This document shows positions 11,851 to 23,792 of a stretch of DNA of 64,000 nt, piece after piece. Source of the stretch: Trema orientale (taxonomy: Eukaryota; Streptophyta; Magnoliopsida; Rosales; Cannabaceae). A program made the translations under genes and the position numbers. The stretch's first letter is position 1. Every line of letters starts with the position of its first letter. The notes under the pieces were generated by a model, which did no database searches, was not told the origin of the DNA, and saw only the letters and a program-made list of their open reading frames with translations. Location: contig JXTC01000005.1 in assembly GCA_002914845.1 (NCBI GenBank), forward strand, positions 2,106,362 through 2,170,361, given 5' to 3'.

Positions 11851-12545
11851 AATAAGGCCACTAATCTTGCATTTAAAGGGCCAATGTTCTGTTTTCTAAA
11901 TATATGTTTTTCCCTTTCACAGAGGGAATAAGTACAATCCACAAAAATCTTTGGAAACACTAAAAGGAATTAATATATATATATATATATTCAAAATCTG
12001 CAAAATATTTGATTTGATTTTATACGTGACGTAAATAAATTGAAAGACATCCATCCTAGTACTCGTAATAAATGAGCAGTATTGTTGTAATTAATATAGA
12101 TTTTCATCTATATATGTGTGTGTGAGCATATATGAATGTAAAATTAAGATACAAAAAATTATTTTTTGATAAGACTGGTAAATTAAGGGTGGTTTCAGTG
12201 GTACCTTTGGGATTTGACATATGAATATGTATATGGAAGTAAGGGAAGAATCTGATCAAAATTAGGAGTTCGGCATGAAGTTGGAACGGTCGGTCTACGA
12301 TCATGATTCGGCAGAGGTCTCAGTTTATTGGCATTTGGATGAATCGATTTTACGAAACAATAATTATTGAGTGAAGCATACTGTGTGCGGTGCACTTTGG
12401 AACATATTCAATAAAAATTCCGCCATCTATGTACTCCATAATTCATACCACCATACCGGTTGGTGTTATCTTTGCTGTCTACTTATGGGGGGAATTCTTG
12501 TTTGAATACTGTGGAAGAGCTAGGAAGAGCAAGAACAAGAGAAGG
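11851..12545. other. Intergenic, no gene seen
   Basis: AT-rich spacer with short AT and GT tracts. The open frame running into the coatomer fragment from 12390 has no family match before 12546. Confidence 0.4.
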
Positions 12546-12756
12546 ATGTCGATAACATTGGAGACCGAGAGTGGAGTAGTAAAGGGGCTGAGTTTTCACG
12601 GTAAGAAAGCATGGCTCTTCTTGGCGAGTCTTGAGAGCGGTGTAATCCAGCTTTGGCATTACAAGATGGCTACACTCATTGACCAATTCGAGCACCACCG
12701 TGGCCACGTCCGTGGCGTCCATTTCCATATCTATCGCCGGCTCTTCGTCTCTGGGG
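12546..12756 (+). pseudogene. Coatomer subunit alpha, isolated first exon
   Basis: From the ATG at 12546 the translation follows the N-terminus of coatomer alpha (alpha-COP), the WD40-repeat scaffold subunit of the COPI vesicle coat. Matching stretches are [39 protein letters not shown] and LFVSGG, spanning the first WD40 repeat and the start of the second. A donor-like GGG|GTACG follows VSGG. No further coatomer sequence was found downstream; the full protein has about 1200 residues, so this is roughly 6 percent of it. Differences from the conserved sequence (LETESG, HYKMAT, HIYRR) suggest drift. It is most likely a captured or duplicated exon. A very short expressed protein ending at 12773 cannot be excluded. 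Confidence 0.75.
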
Positions 12757-12773
12757 GTACGTTTGGTTGCTAG

Positions 12774-13684
12774 CATTCATCCATTCGGGTGAGCAAAGCA
12801 ATTCTGCTAAATTCTGTCTCTTTCTCTCTCTCACACACACACATTTCAATTACGTGTCCCCTCCCCTGTTTTTTGGGTAAATTGATTAGTGTTTTGGTTC
12901 ACAAGGATTATTGTCTTCCTGATTTTTTGAAGCTTTAGCAGATTTGCTCTCTCAACTTGTTACCACGTATAGAATCCATCTGTTTTGCAAGAAAATGGAG
13001 TTCCCATGTATAGTCTACCAAGGGTATGAACGAACGAGGATAGAGTTCTGTCTATTTTTTTCTTCTTCTTCTTCTTCTTGTTGTTATTAATGAAATTTAA
13101 AACCGAATGTATTATTAATGGTAATTGAGATATATAGTACAAACATGATCTTTTTTCTTTTTTTTTTCAGGAAACAAGTCTAGCTTATGGTTATTGTCTA
13201 GATAAGACCCCAAATATTGACTGGTTTCCTTTCTCTAATTAGTTCAGAATTCTTGTAATGTATTTTGCTCTCTCTAGAGAATTCAGGCTTTGCTAATGCA
13301 ACTACAACTTTAAATTGAAGGCCTCTGACTAGTCTTTAAACTTCTTTTATAGTTTCGGGAGACCGTTGGGTCTTTATTTTTCAATTTCGAGTATGGTTAG
13401 TAACCTAACGAAACTGGTCCTTGGTTCAGCTGGTGTGGTCAAATGTGTACTTCTTATGTTTTGGAGATGTTGTATGGATTGATGTGTTTGACTAAGAATT
13501 TGTTCCCTTATCCTTGTATCTTCTACGTCAAGTTTCTGTATATGATTTTTCAATTTCTTTAGTTAAGTTTAAAAAAATATGAGATTAGACTTGTAGTGTA
13601 ATTTTCTAATATAATTAATATTAGGGGTTTCCATTACTTCAAATGTACCAAGTTTTCTTTCTAGCTTTTCCAGTAAAAGGGCTA
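12774..13684. other. Intergenic, no gene seen
   Basis: AT-rich with CT/CA microsatellites near 12820-12845 and a CTT run near 13060-13080. It might include intron sequence copied with the coatomer exon, but no second exon is recognisable. Confidence 0.4.
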
Positions 13685-13995
13685 TTTCATTTTGGCTAGT
13701 GATGAAAAACGAGCCACTTCAATATATACAAGACAAAATTCATTAATAGCCCATGACATAAAAGGAGAGGCTGACTATAAATTGCCAACCACGAAGCATA
13801 GTCAATAGTCCAACGATAAAAATAAAAGACCATAACACTAATAAGCATCCAAAAGTTGTCCACTCTCACCCCAAACATGCATCAACCATGCATATGCCTG
13901 CACTAGCTAGTAGCAAAATTATCTCAAGGTTTAGTTTAATTTGAGTATCATTTACAAAACCAGTGAGAGCAAGAGTGGTACGTCAAGTTGTGTAA

Positions 13996-16900
13996 CTAAC
14001 TGCTGATACAGCTCCGAAGATTACTTATCAATTCCACCATATTCAGAACAGTGAGAATTGCCGCGACTGGTACCATAAGACTGTTATCAAGTGTAATGGT
14101 GGCCATGATGTAGTCATCATGCGTGGATGGCTCCTTCGGTCCCTCTATTTTGTAGAGAAGATAGCGCACTGTGAATTGCGTCATCAGTAGTACCTCGGTG
14201 ATGTATAGAACGTAGTGTGAGAAAACCACTGCATGAGCAACCAGCTGAAAAAGAGCAAACGCTGCACACATCGAGCTGACTGGGTAAAACACCTCCTACA
14301 TATACACAAGATATACCATGTTAGTACAACAGTGCACGCATACATGATATGTGATAATGTGTTAAGTGACAAAAATAATTAAGAGGCATCAAACCTTGAG
14401 TAATAAGTTGGAATTAAGAGTTACGAGACCGGTGAACACCAATGGTTCCAGATAGCTAAAGCTCTTGCTCTTCTGGGCGGCCCAGAAGGTGTAGCTTGTC
14501 AAGGATAGAGTTGCTACTGTGGTTATTATCAATCCTTTGAGCACAAATTCTCCTGCAAAGCCCGTAATCAACGAGTGATTAGTACTCCATAACTTTAAGT
14601 AGAAATTGTAATGCAATATAACAATGAGAACACTGACCATATGCTGCACAGAAAACACCAGCTGTGGAACCGTTTAATACAGTTAGAAGTCCTAGACGGA
14701 TGAATTTATGGGAATGCTTTTTCTCATAGGCTGTGGAGCCGAGGAACCAAATTGCAGCTGCAAAAAAGGGAAAAGAAAACAAAACAAAAGAACACAAGGA
14801 ATGTGTGACGGTGAATACTGCATACATTGTCAATAAAACTTTATGTGCTCCAAAAGTTCCCCTCATAGTAATAAGTTGATAGTGAGCATATAGTCCCAAA
14901 GGAATGCACCCAAGATGAATGATTCAAATCATTCACTCGGGAGAGAGCATATATATATATACCTCCAACAACTCCCCCAAGTCCTCATTACTTGATGAGC
15001 CGCCCCTTTGTGGGGTTCGAAACATTAATCAACATTACTGATGAAATAGCTCAAATAAGAAGTATTTGTGCAAAAGATCATAACAATAGCAGTACAGTCT
15101 ACTCTCTAAGGCCTTGTTAATTTGGGAAGTAAAATTAGGTTGGAGATTATGATGACTTTTTATATTTATGCTCTACTTACTGATCATTAGACTATAAGCA
15201 ATCCATTCTACAAATTAATATCAGCAGTATTACTACAAAAAAGACCTTTCAAGATGCTTTTTAAGTGCCTTGAAAAGCCTTTCACGGTGCCTAAAAAGCG
15301 TTTTAGTTCCAGGTGCCGTAATAGGCCCCGACTACCAAGGCGCCCCGACTATCAAGGCGCTTTTTAGGCACCGTGGTATGCTCGGATACCAAGGCGCCTA
15401 ACAGGTACTGTGGAAGGTCTTCTAGGGTACCTTCCACGGCATTTTATAAGTGCCGAGGATACCAAGGCACTCAAAAAGGGCCTTGGTAGGTCTACCAAGA
15501 CGCTTTCTGAGCTTTACCAAGGCGCTCAAATTCTAATGGATGTTATTTTTTAAGGCACTCCATAAGCACCGTAGTACATATTTCCAGGGGGTGTTTTTAA
15601 TATATTTGTCTATACTACCCCTGGAATTTTATAAATGTAATCCAAATCCATTACATACACCAAATATTTCAAATAAAATGGTGTATAAATATAAATTTAC
15701 ATACTAACATTAAATTAACATAATAACTTGATCATGATCATATCCATATAGTCTATAAACTAAGTATATACATTAGTTTTCTAAGCCAAACTAATATAAT
15801 CATTAAAGACTACATAGTTTAAATGAACAAAGATTAAGAACCTCAAGTGAGAAATTGTATTAGTTCTTCGACATATACTCTTCGAGAAGTCCATTAATAT
15901 CATTCTTTTTGTAGAAATTTTGTCCATTAAACTACAAATTCAAACACCTTATTTGTTAAAAAGTAATCAATCAAACTCTAAATTAGAAGAGAACTAATAA
16001 AATATACGGTTACATACCATTGTAGTAAATGATTTAATATTTGGTTTGTTCAATAACTTCTTTCATAAATTTTCATATGTGAAATCCGTACTCAACACTT
16101 GTCGGTTGTCTTAGGCACTATACATAAGCATAAAGTAAACATAAGTAATTTTAATTAATCTTCTAATCAATAAATGTTATTAATTCAAGTTTAGTACCTT
16201 TATTAACTTATAAATCGTGGCCATGACAAATTAAGAGAACAAATTCTTGAAAAGATATATATTATATATATATATTGCCCAATCAAAGTCTATATCCAGA
16301 TATTAAGGGAGCAAAACGTAAGAATCTAATATGAATACGCATCCGAAAAATAAATAAACAGCTCTTTCTTGGGGGAGTCTTGACGGCTTGACCTCTTTTT
16401 TTTTTTCATTATCTTTAAACTTTTTGAATAAAAGTAAATGGTTACAACAATATTTACCCATGGATGATTACAATGGTTTAGGCCGTTAGATCTAATATCC
16501 TACGGTGGTGATTAGTTTGGTGGTTGGCCAAAAAAATTTAATGCTATTTATTAGCATCAAAAAAATTTAATGCTATCACTATTTTTTTTAGTATCCATTC
16601 ATAGTCACAAAAAAATTATAACCATTGAGAAGTCCTCCAAATATATATACATATGTATATAATAGATCACATACAATCTTATAAGAAACATGTTATAAAA
16701 TAGGAAAATTGCAAATATTAATAAAGGAACAAATTCATAAATAAATACTATCATTAATTTGCTCACAAAATATATACTATTAGTGAAAACGTGACAAAAC
16801 AATATTCCAGAATAAGGGGGAAAAAAAAAAAGAAAATAGACCTTCTGCAAAGATCAAGAAAACCCCAAAGAAGCAAATTTATTTAGCTAAAAACACATAT

Positions 16901-17362
16901 ATACCTGATCGTATATCATATTCAAACACTAAAGAGATCTCACCATAACCCATGACATAAAATAAACAAATAAATAAATAAGATACACAAACAAGCATAA
17001 CCAGCTGGACAAACAGAGAAAAGCGAAAGAGAATCTTTCCATTTTCATTCTTATAATGTCTTTTGTGTTTTCTACTTTTTTTCCTGAATTTATTTTAGTT
17101 TATTATAGAGAGAAAAATGAAATAACTGAGTTATATATTTTTTTAAAAATACTATTTAATAATTTTTTTTAAAAAAAAATTTTAGCTGTACGTACCGGAG
17201 AGCGGTAGAGGAAATGTAGGTGGCGATGGAGGACGCGATGCAGGTGATGATAACCATCTGTACGGACAGTGTTCCGTACAGCTTCCTTATGAAGCACCAT
17301 TGGAGCCGGACCAGCTCCGACTGCGACCACATCGTCTCCGTCGTTGACCCACCGTACGACAT
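13996..17362 (-). pseudogene. LIFEGUARD/BI1-like membrane protein, copy B, probable exon 1 deletion
   Basis: Same family as copy A. Exons on the minus strand: 17196-17362 (ATG 17360-17362), 14638-14757, 14395-14552 and 13996-14295. Marks are MWSQSELVRLQWCFIRKLYG, AYEKKHSHKFIRLG, SYTFWAAQKSKSF and HDDYIMATITL. Exons 2-4 are open and in phase with each other. Exon 1 is 20 nt shorter overall than in copy A; after the shared A-T/N-Y codons it has 20 nt where copy A has 55, a 35-nt difference, so joining exon 1 to exon 2 gives the wrong phase and a stop follows within about 12 codons. Copy A has the family's usual spacing here, so copy B carries the deletion. The 2.4-kb first intron contains a CACTA-like insertion. 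An unrecognised extra exon could rescue the phase, hence the reduced confidence. Confidence 0.65.
15234..15600. mobile_element. CACTA (En/Spm)-like transposon end fragment
   Basis: Begins with ACTACAAAAAAG, close to the CACTACAA terminus of CACTA elements. It continues with dense direct and inverted short repeats (ACCAAGGCGC, GGCGCTTTTTAGGCACCG, CTACCAAGGC), typical of CACTA subterminal regions. It is much more GC-rich than its surroundings. No transposase and no matching opposite end were found in the intron, so this is a fragment or a non-autonomous element. It sits in the first intron of LIFEGUARD-like copy B. Confidence 0.55.
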
Positions 17363-17934
17363 CGATCCGATCTTCGACTTCTGGGTCTCAAAATGAGAAA
17401 CCCTAAGCACTAGCTAGCACAAAACCCACTTCTCTCTCTTTGTTTCTTTCTCCTTGATACTGTGTGTATATATATATGTATATATACTGGTCGTTAAGAC
17501 TGTAACTAAGTTCTTGATTATTTCTTCTTCTTCTTCTTCTTCTGCATGTTAATCGTCATCATCATGGTAAGAGTACTATAATAAATTACGTCATTATTTT
17601 TTCAAACTGGAGAAGAATATAGCTTAAAAACAGCGCCGTTTTTAAAAACTAATTTTGCAAAAACGGTGCGTTGAGGAGTCTAAGCTTAAACAGCGTCGTT
17701 TCTAGGACCGAATTAATTTTTCAAAAACGGTACGTTTTTAGAGTCTTGCTCATCATCAAGACTGGTGGTACTGTCGTAATAGACTACTAGTAGTGGTGGC
17801 AGTGTACTGTCTACCACCACCACCACCCCCACCCCCACAAAGGGCCAAGTTCCGTACTTCTTTTTCTTTTTTCTTTTTTTACCAAACATGGAGCCTCGAC
17901 AATCTCAACGCCGTCTTCTTCTCTATTTATGACG

Positions 17935-18191
17935 TTATTCATTGATAATGCATGCTGTCGATGATCCCGGGGACTGAGTGTAGGAGAAAGCCTTTTGCAA
18001 GACCCCTTTCGGGTCGACTTTTCCGCTCCTCCTTCGCATTCGTTCTCGACGGAGATGAAATGGGCATCATCGCCTACCAGCTTCGATATGTTGTCTTTGG
18101 GAATGTAGAATGCTCCTGAGACCATCTTTAAACATGACTCTTGGTACGCATATGGTGGTACAGCTGCACGTTGTGGAAGAATTAGATTCAC
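17935..18191 (-). pseudogene. PP2C-type phosphatase fragment with internal deletion
   Basis: The minus strand encodes YAYQESCLKMVSGAFYIPK and GDDAHFISVENE, the start of the catalytic domain of the PP2C55/PP2C80-like phosphatases (family pattern LVSGACYLP...GEDAHFI). In another frame it then encodes KGVLQKAFSYTQSPGSSTAC, a block that lies some 60-100 residues further along in the family. The ADGVGGW metal-site block between them is missing, so this is an internally deleted, frameshifted piece. It stops at 17935. It belongs to a different PP2C branch from the intact gene at 45200. Confidence 0.7.
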
Positions 18192-18359
18192 ATATATCCA
18201 TGTTGAAGAATTTTTGCGTTGAAAAACTTGGTTACTGAATTTTCCCGTAGCCTTGTCAATTTATATAGATAGGCAATGAAGAATGATGGCTTGCCCTAGA
18301 AGGATGTATTTATTTATTTATTTATTTATTGATGAATAGAAGGATGTATTTATAAATAT

Positions 18360-18531
18360 GGGGATGGTTACGGTAGGAGCGTTCCTACGTAGGATCATGC
18401 TTTAATTATCGTTGAATGGGAATCTGTGGAGAATAACGGGAATATGTGGAGAATCTATTTATATACAGATTCCCATCCAACGATAAATAGACAGGGTCCT
18501 ACGTAGGGGCACCTCTACTGTAAACGCGCCC
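18360..18531. mobile_element. Mutator-like MITE, copy 1
   Basis: A 172-bp element with terminal inverted repeats (GGGGATGGTTACGGTAGG at one end, GGGCGCGTTTACAGTAGAGG read inward from the other). It has a perfect 9-bp target-site duplication TATAAATAT at 18351-18359 and 18532-18540. It has CCTACGTAGG-type motifs in both arms and a long internal stem. It is closest to copy 3 (44025-44195). Confidence 0.9.
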
Positions 18532-18540
18532 TATAAATAT

Positions 18541-20168
18541 TTATAAAATTATGGAAAGCTTCCTATATAGTGCGAGCTATCGTATTAAGACCTATAGAAA
18601 GTTGCCGCATGTGATCCGGTAATGAGATAGGCAAACAAGAGTTTTTTTTTAATTTATTTTTGAGATAGAGAGAGGCAATCAGGAGTAATTAATTAATGTC
18701 GAAATCAAGGGACTATTACTATTATTATTATTTATTGTTATTGTTATTATATTTATTTATAATAATATAATTAGTAGTGTCAAAATTATCTTTCCAAATT
18801 GTGCGCACCTTTGACTAATTGACTAAACTCGAGAAATGAAATCCCCACTTACTTTTATTTTCCTGAATCTTAATTGTACTTGTGGTAATTGCAACTATTT
18901 AACAGCTGCAGGTTAATTAAAATTTGGAAAGTTTTTTTCTTTTCTTTTCTCATTAAAAAGTCAATCATTTTATTTAAATATATTTTTTTTATTAAAAAAA
19001 AAAACATGCTTTGTCGTATCATAACAAGTATCAACCGAAAAGTTTTAAATCCATTATTTTTACCGCTTTTACATTCTTCATAATTCTACTGCACACCACA
19101 CGATGCATGAATAATGCTAGGGCACCGTGTATCACGTGATCATGTGTAATTCTGTTACTGACTAATTATAATTATATTTCAAATAGATCTATGTGGAATC
19201 TAATTTATTAATTAGAATTACTAATAACAGACTGACACGTCGTTGTGGTGCTAGACAATAGCATTGTTCTAGATTTAAGTGAGAAAAATAAAAATTGTAA
19301 GTGGACAATATTGATAGTCAGCCGACAATAGAATAGTGAATCCTTTTGTTGCACATTAATTAATTATATGAAAAATAAAAATTAAAATAAATTAAACAAA
19401 AGATCAATACACACTTACTTAAAAATAATATTTTATCCTTTTTTTCTTAGATTTTTATATTCGACGTATGTGATTTTTTATAATATGGTTGCTTATACTC
19501 TATTATGCTTACTTTCTTTGTAAAACAGAATAAGAAATTATATTTACTGAAAAAAAAAATAGAAAAGTGTTCATTGTGTTATCGATTTTCGTTTCTTCTC
19601 TTTTCTTATAGTATATATATATATTGAAAGGCATAGCATATATTTGAGTAAAACATAAAACTCATTGTTTATTTATTTATTTATTTTAGTTATTGACTAT
19701 TCACTCTAGAGCAATATATATCAAAATCTTGAATAAACCAGTAAAAATAGGGAAGAAAATAAAATATAAAAAAATGGGTTTTAAAAACTAATGGATATAA
19801 TAACGTTAAGAGCTCCATGTTCCGGAACAAAATGGTTCAAATTAAATCATTAATCTATAACTAAGGGGCAGGGCACATTGAAAGGATAAGGCATCCACAT
19901 TTTGACATACATCTCTGCTGTTGGAAATTAATTATTACTTCTAAATCATAATTTACAATTAATCCAAAGCAACAACACCCAAACCAAAGGGTTCAAAAAG
20001 TGGAACAAAGAAGAAAAATCTCTATGCCATATTTGAAGGGCCAACATATGTTCAACACACCGAGCCCAAAAATAACTCCAAGACCAAACCTAGACAGCTC
20101 TCTCTTCGAACAGATTACAACCCAATAGCAAGGCCCTTCTCTCGCTCACACACATTGCTCCACAAAGA
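18541..20168. other. Intergenic, no gene seen
   Basis: Strongly AT-rich. No coding motif, RNA gene or clear transposon was recognised. Confidence 0.4.
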
Positions 20169-20449
20169 ATAATGAGAAATTTAGGTAGATAACTAATATT
20201 TTATATTTGATTAAGTAGATATCCATTTTTAAAATTTTATAGCTAAATGTCCAGATATATATATTTTTACACTTGGAATTTTAATTACTGTGCTAAAATA
20301 TACTAGGTATATACTTTTTTATACTTAGTATATAAAGTTTTATACTTGGTATATAAACATATATATCGGACATATTGCTATAACATTTGACAAATGGATA
20401 TTTACTTAAATTAGGCCCAAAATTTGGTCATACTTCTATATAGCCCAAG
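20169..20449. repeat. Dispersed repeat, copy 1
   Basis: About 280 bp shared in the same orientation with 40640-40929. Shared parts include GAGAAATTT, repeated TTTTATACTTAGTATATAA-like segments, GCTATAACATTTG and CAAAATTTG followed by a TTCTATA end. Non-coding; probably a short non-autonomous element. No convincing target-site duplication was found. Confidence 0.6.
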
Positions 20450-20744
20450 AATAATCATTCAAATCAATACATGCAAAAGAAAATTTCTCAATAGGGAAAA
20501 TCTCTTAACTAAAACACAAAAATTAACAACGTTGTTAATATTAATATATTATGTGTCGTTTCGTTCATAATTAAAATAAGTATTAACAACATTGTTAAGT
20601 TTTACATTTTTTTAGAATAGTGTGATTTGATCTATAAGAAGGCTCGTTACTCGTTAGAGGTTCCAAATAACCCCCTTTTTTCTCCTATGTTCCATGGAGA
20701 GTTTGTCTCTCTCTCCTTTTTCCAACGTCTCCAATCTCCACAAC

Positions 20745-20750
20745 CCTCTT

Positions 20751-20798
<48 letters not shown>
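20745..20798. repeat. CT microsatellite
   Basis: A run of CT with a few TTC interruptions. On the minus strand it overlaps the end of the GATL remnant reading frame. Confidence 0.9.
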
Positions 20799-20801
<3 letters not shown>

Positions 20802-21415
20802 TCTAAAGATTGTTTAGATGAATGGTAGAGATCATAGGGCACCCAAAGATACTCAACGGCGCAGGGCTTCCTAGAATCTAACCTCAATCAAGGCCTACCT
20901 TTCCCACTCCAATGGAGCAAGCTAATCGGACCCGGGTGGAGGGTCCAACATCTCCCTTCAAAATTATCACCCCCTAAACCATGCTAATTCCATCTATGAT
21001 TAACGGTCGTGATGTTGCCAGCAAACACAAGCAAAAATGGAGGCAATGATCACAAGTGATATATCCTCTTCCTCTTTAGCAATGCCATCCACTCCTCCAC
21101 GCGCTGCGTGTACCCTCCTCTCCTTCACGCACCGACGTCCACCACCATCACCTCGGTGTTGAAATAACACGGGCTTAGACCCTCGAATGTGTTTGACAAA
21201 TCCGGATCGGACCAAAGCCAGTCCGTGAAGTACTGGGTGAAGTTTGCGTGGCAGTACTCTGGCACAGCCACCACTTTTTTGCCTATGTCCACGTTCCATA
21301 GCTTCGCCACATCATCAGCCATGACGAGATCTGAATCTAGATAGATGACCCAGTTCATGTGGGTAGGTAGTATCTCGACCAGGTGGATCTGGGCGTAGTT
21401 TAGGGACTGATCCAA
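20795..21415 (-). pseudogene. Galacturonosyltransferase-like (GATL, GT8) C-terminal half with four stops
   Basis: GATL proteins are Golgi GT8 glycosyltransferases used in pectin and xylan synthesis. One continuous frame of 207 codons matches the family's C-terminal half: SLNYAQIHL, VIYLDSDLVMADDVAKLW (the metal-binding DxD region), [63 protein letters not shown] and LDSRKPC. The frame has no shifts but contains stops at 21125-21127 (in place of the W of EKW), 21050-21052, 20984-20986 (in place of Q) and 20888-20890 (in place of W). The N-terminal half is absent; the match stops about 240 bp from the truncated Copia element. Three of the four stops fit C-to-T type changes (TGG to TGA, CAG to TAG). 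Confidence 0.85.
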
Positions 21416-23792
21416 TGCTTATTAAATAAACTTAGATAAGCATAAACTGATTTACGTTGCAAATGATTAAATATAATTGTTCACACACACACTCAAGAAT
21501 TTTAAGTGAGGTTAAATTGGCATTTAAGTTGAAATTCTAGACTATTTGCAGTGTTCAGAGTTTTTCTTTGAGTTTTATATTATGTGAAATTTTTTAGGCA
21601 AATCTTTGAGAGTTGAACTGATTTATGTTTAGTTGTTTAGATTTTTCTTTTCTTTTGCTAGGGACAAGAAAAAGCCGTTAGGTTGAGTCATATAAACATG
21701 CTCTTAAAGCACACCATTGAGAAAAGCGTTATTAACATCTAACTGCTTAACATCCTAGCCCATATGAACAGCAAGAGTAAGAACTGTACGAATGGTTAGA
21801 GGTTTAATAATCGGACTAAAAGTTTCATTGAAGTCAACTCCCTGTGTTTGGTGGAATCCTTTTGCAACTGGACAGGCTTTGTACCTTTGAACTGAACCAT
21901 CTGCATTAAATTTGACTCTGTACACCCATTTATTCGCAATAATATTGAAATGTTGAGAAAAAGGAACTAATTCCCAGGTGTTATTTCTCATAAGAGCCTT
22001 ATACTCATCATCTATTGCTGCTTTCCATTATGGATAAGCAAGAGCTACAGAATACTTGTGGGTTCCATTGGACTTATGTCAACAGAAAGAGGATATTTTT
22101 TATCTGAGAAAACTTTTGGCTTGTGTATCCCATTTTTTGGCTCGTATAATCATTGGATGAATAGAGTGAGTTAAAGGTTGTGCTGGTTGTTGAAAGTCTG
22201 CAGTAGACATAACCTGTTAAGAGTCAGAAGCATGAGTTGGTGGTGTAGCAGAGATATCCTGAGGAGCTACAACAATTGATGTAGGAGATAGCAAGAGTGG
22301 AGAAGTAACCACATTAGACTCAGAAATAGGACAAGCAACATCTCCTATCTGAACTATATCATAAGCTGCAATAGTATCAGCCTAATAGAAAGTCACAATA
22401 GGAACTTCAGCTTAATCTTGAACAATAGAATAATATAACCACGTGCCAAACAGCTCTTGATATGGAAACTCGTGTTCATTAAAAATTACATTTCATGAAA
22501 TATAGATTCGACGTGAGCCATGAAGACACTTATATCCATTATGAATGAAACTATATCCTACCAATAAATATCTAGAGCTACGAAACTCAAGCTTATTATA
22601 AGCACAGAGATAGAGAAAACAAGATGAACCAAAAACTTTAAGAAAAGTATAGCCAGGTTTAGAGTCAGTAAGCATTTGAATAGGACATTTATTAGACAAG
22701 ACAAAAGTAGGCAAATGATTGATCAACACTGATGCAGTGAAAAAAGCATCCCATCAGAAAGTAAGAGGCATAGATGCTTGTGCCAAGAGTGTTAGGCCTA
22801 ATTCTACTATGTGACAGTGCTTTCTTTCCACTTGTTGATGGACAAGGATGCCTAATTTTAATTCCAGATTGTGTTAAAAATGGTACAAAGGGCCTATACC
22901 CTCCTTCCCAATCACTTTGGAAACTTTTAATAGATTTCTCAAATTGTTTTTCAACTAAGACCTTAAAGGTTTGAAAGATAGAAAGAGCTTCAGATCTAGA
23001 TATCATAGGATAAACGTATTAAGTATAATCATCTAAGAAGTAGATATAGTATTTATAACCAGCTAAAGAAGTGATAGGTGCAGGACCCCATATATCAGCG
23101 TGAATTAATTCAAGAACCTGTTTGGTTTTTGCTGGACATCTAGTAAAAGGCAATGAATAAATCTTCCCATATTGACATGTATTATAGAACAAATCAAGTT
23201 TATTAGATGGCAAAGATTTGTTACAACTGTTGAGTATAAGAGATAAAACTTTGCTTGAAGAATGTCTTAATCGTCTATGCCACAGATTGGCTTGATTAGA
23301 TATTAAAGCAGTAAAAGCAGAACTACTCAAAGACTGACTCACTCGGTTCATTACAGATACACCAGACTTATTTTTGTACTTGTCAGTCGAGTAACAAGAA
23401 GTAATATTACAAGAATTAATAACTTTATGAGAGTGAGACCATTGTTAATCACCAACACGCTTTTACAATAAAGTAGCATCTAACTTTAGCTCTGAAAGCA
23501 AGTACAGGCCATCTTTAACAGTTCCCTGTAGAAGAACTACCCGTGTAACTTTGTCCTTCATAACACCGAAATTCGAATGAAATTTCACAAACACATCATT
23601 ATCAGTAGTGAGTTTGGAAATACTAACAAGACTTTTCTTGATTTGAGGAACTCATAAAATATTGAGTAATTGTAGTGATCTAGGATAAATAGTGCTGATA
23701 GGTTTCATCCCTTCGATGCTAGCAGGCTAAGGCCATATGTCCTCGTTTACCACAAATTTGATAAGTTAGCCTAGAACCACCATCTCGACTGT

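Larger units (their letters stand above)
13685..17885. repeat. Tandem segmental duplication, unit 2
   Basis: Second copy of the LIFEGUARD-like locus (see 7590-10690), same orientation, about 6.1 kb away. Similarity covers the 3' flank, the exons, parts of the introns and an upstream promoter region with AAAAACGG and GTCGTTT blocks. The boundaries are approximate. Confidence 0.75.

Noticed and set aside
20745..20798. CT tract as a regulatory element of the GATL gene
   Set aside because: It lies at the 3' end of a dead half-gene and is an ordinary microsatellite.
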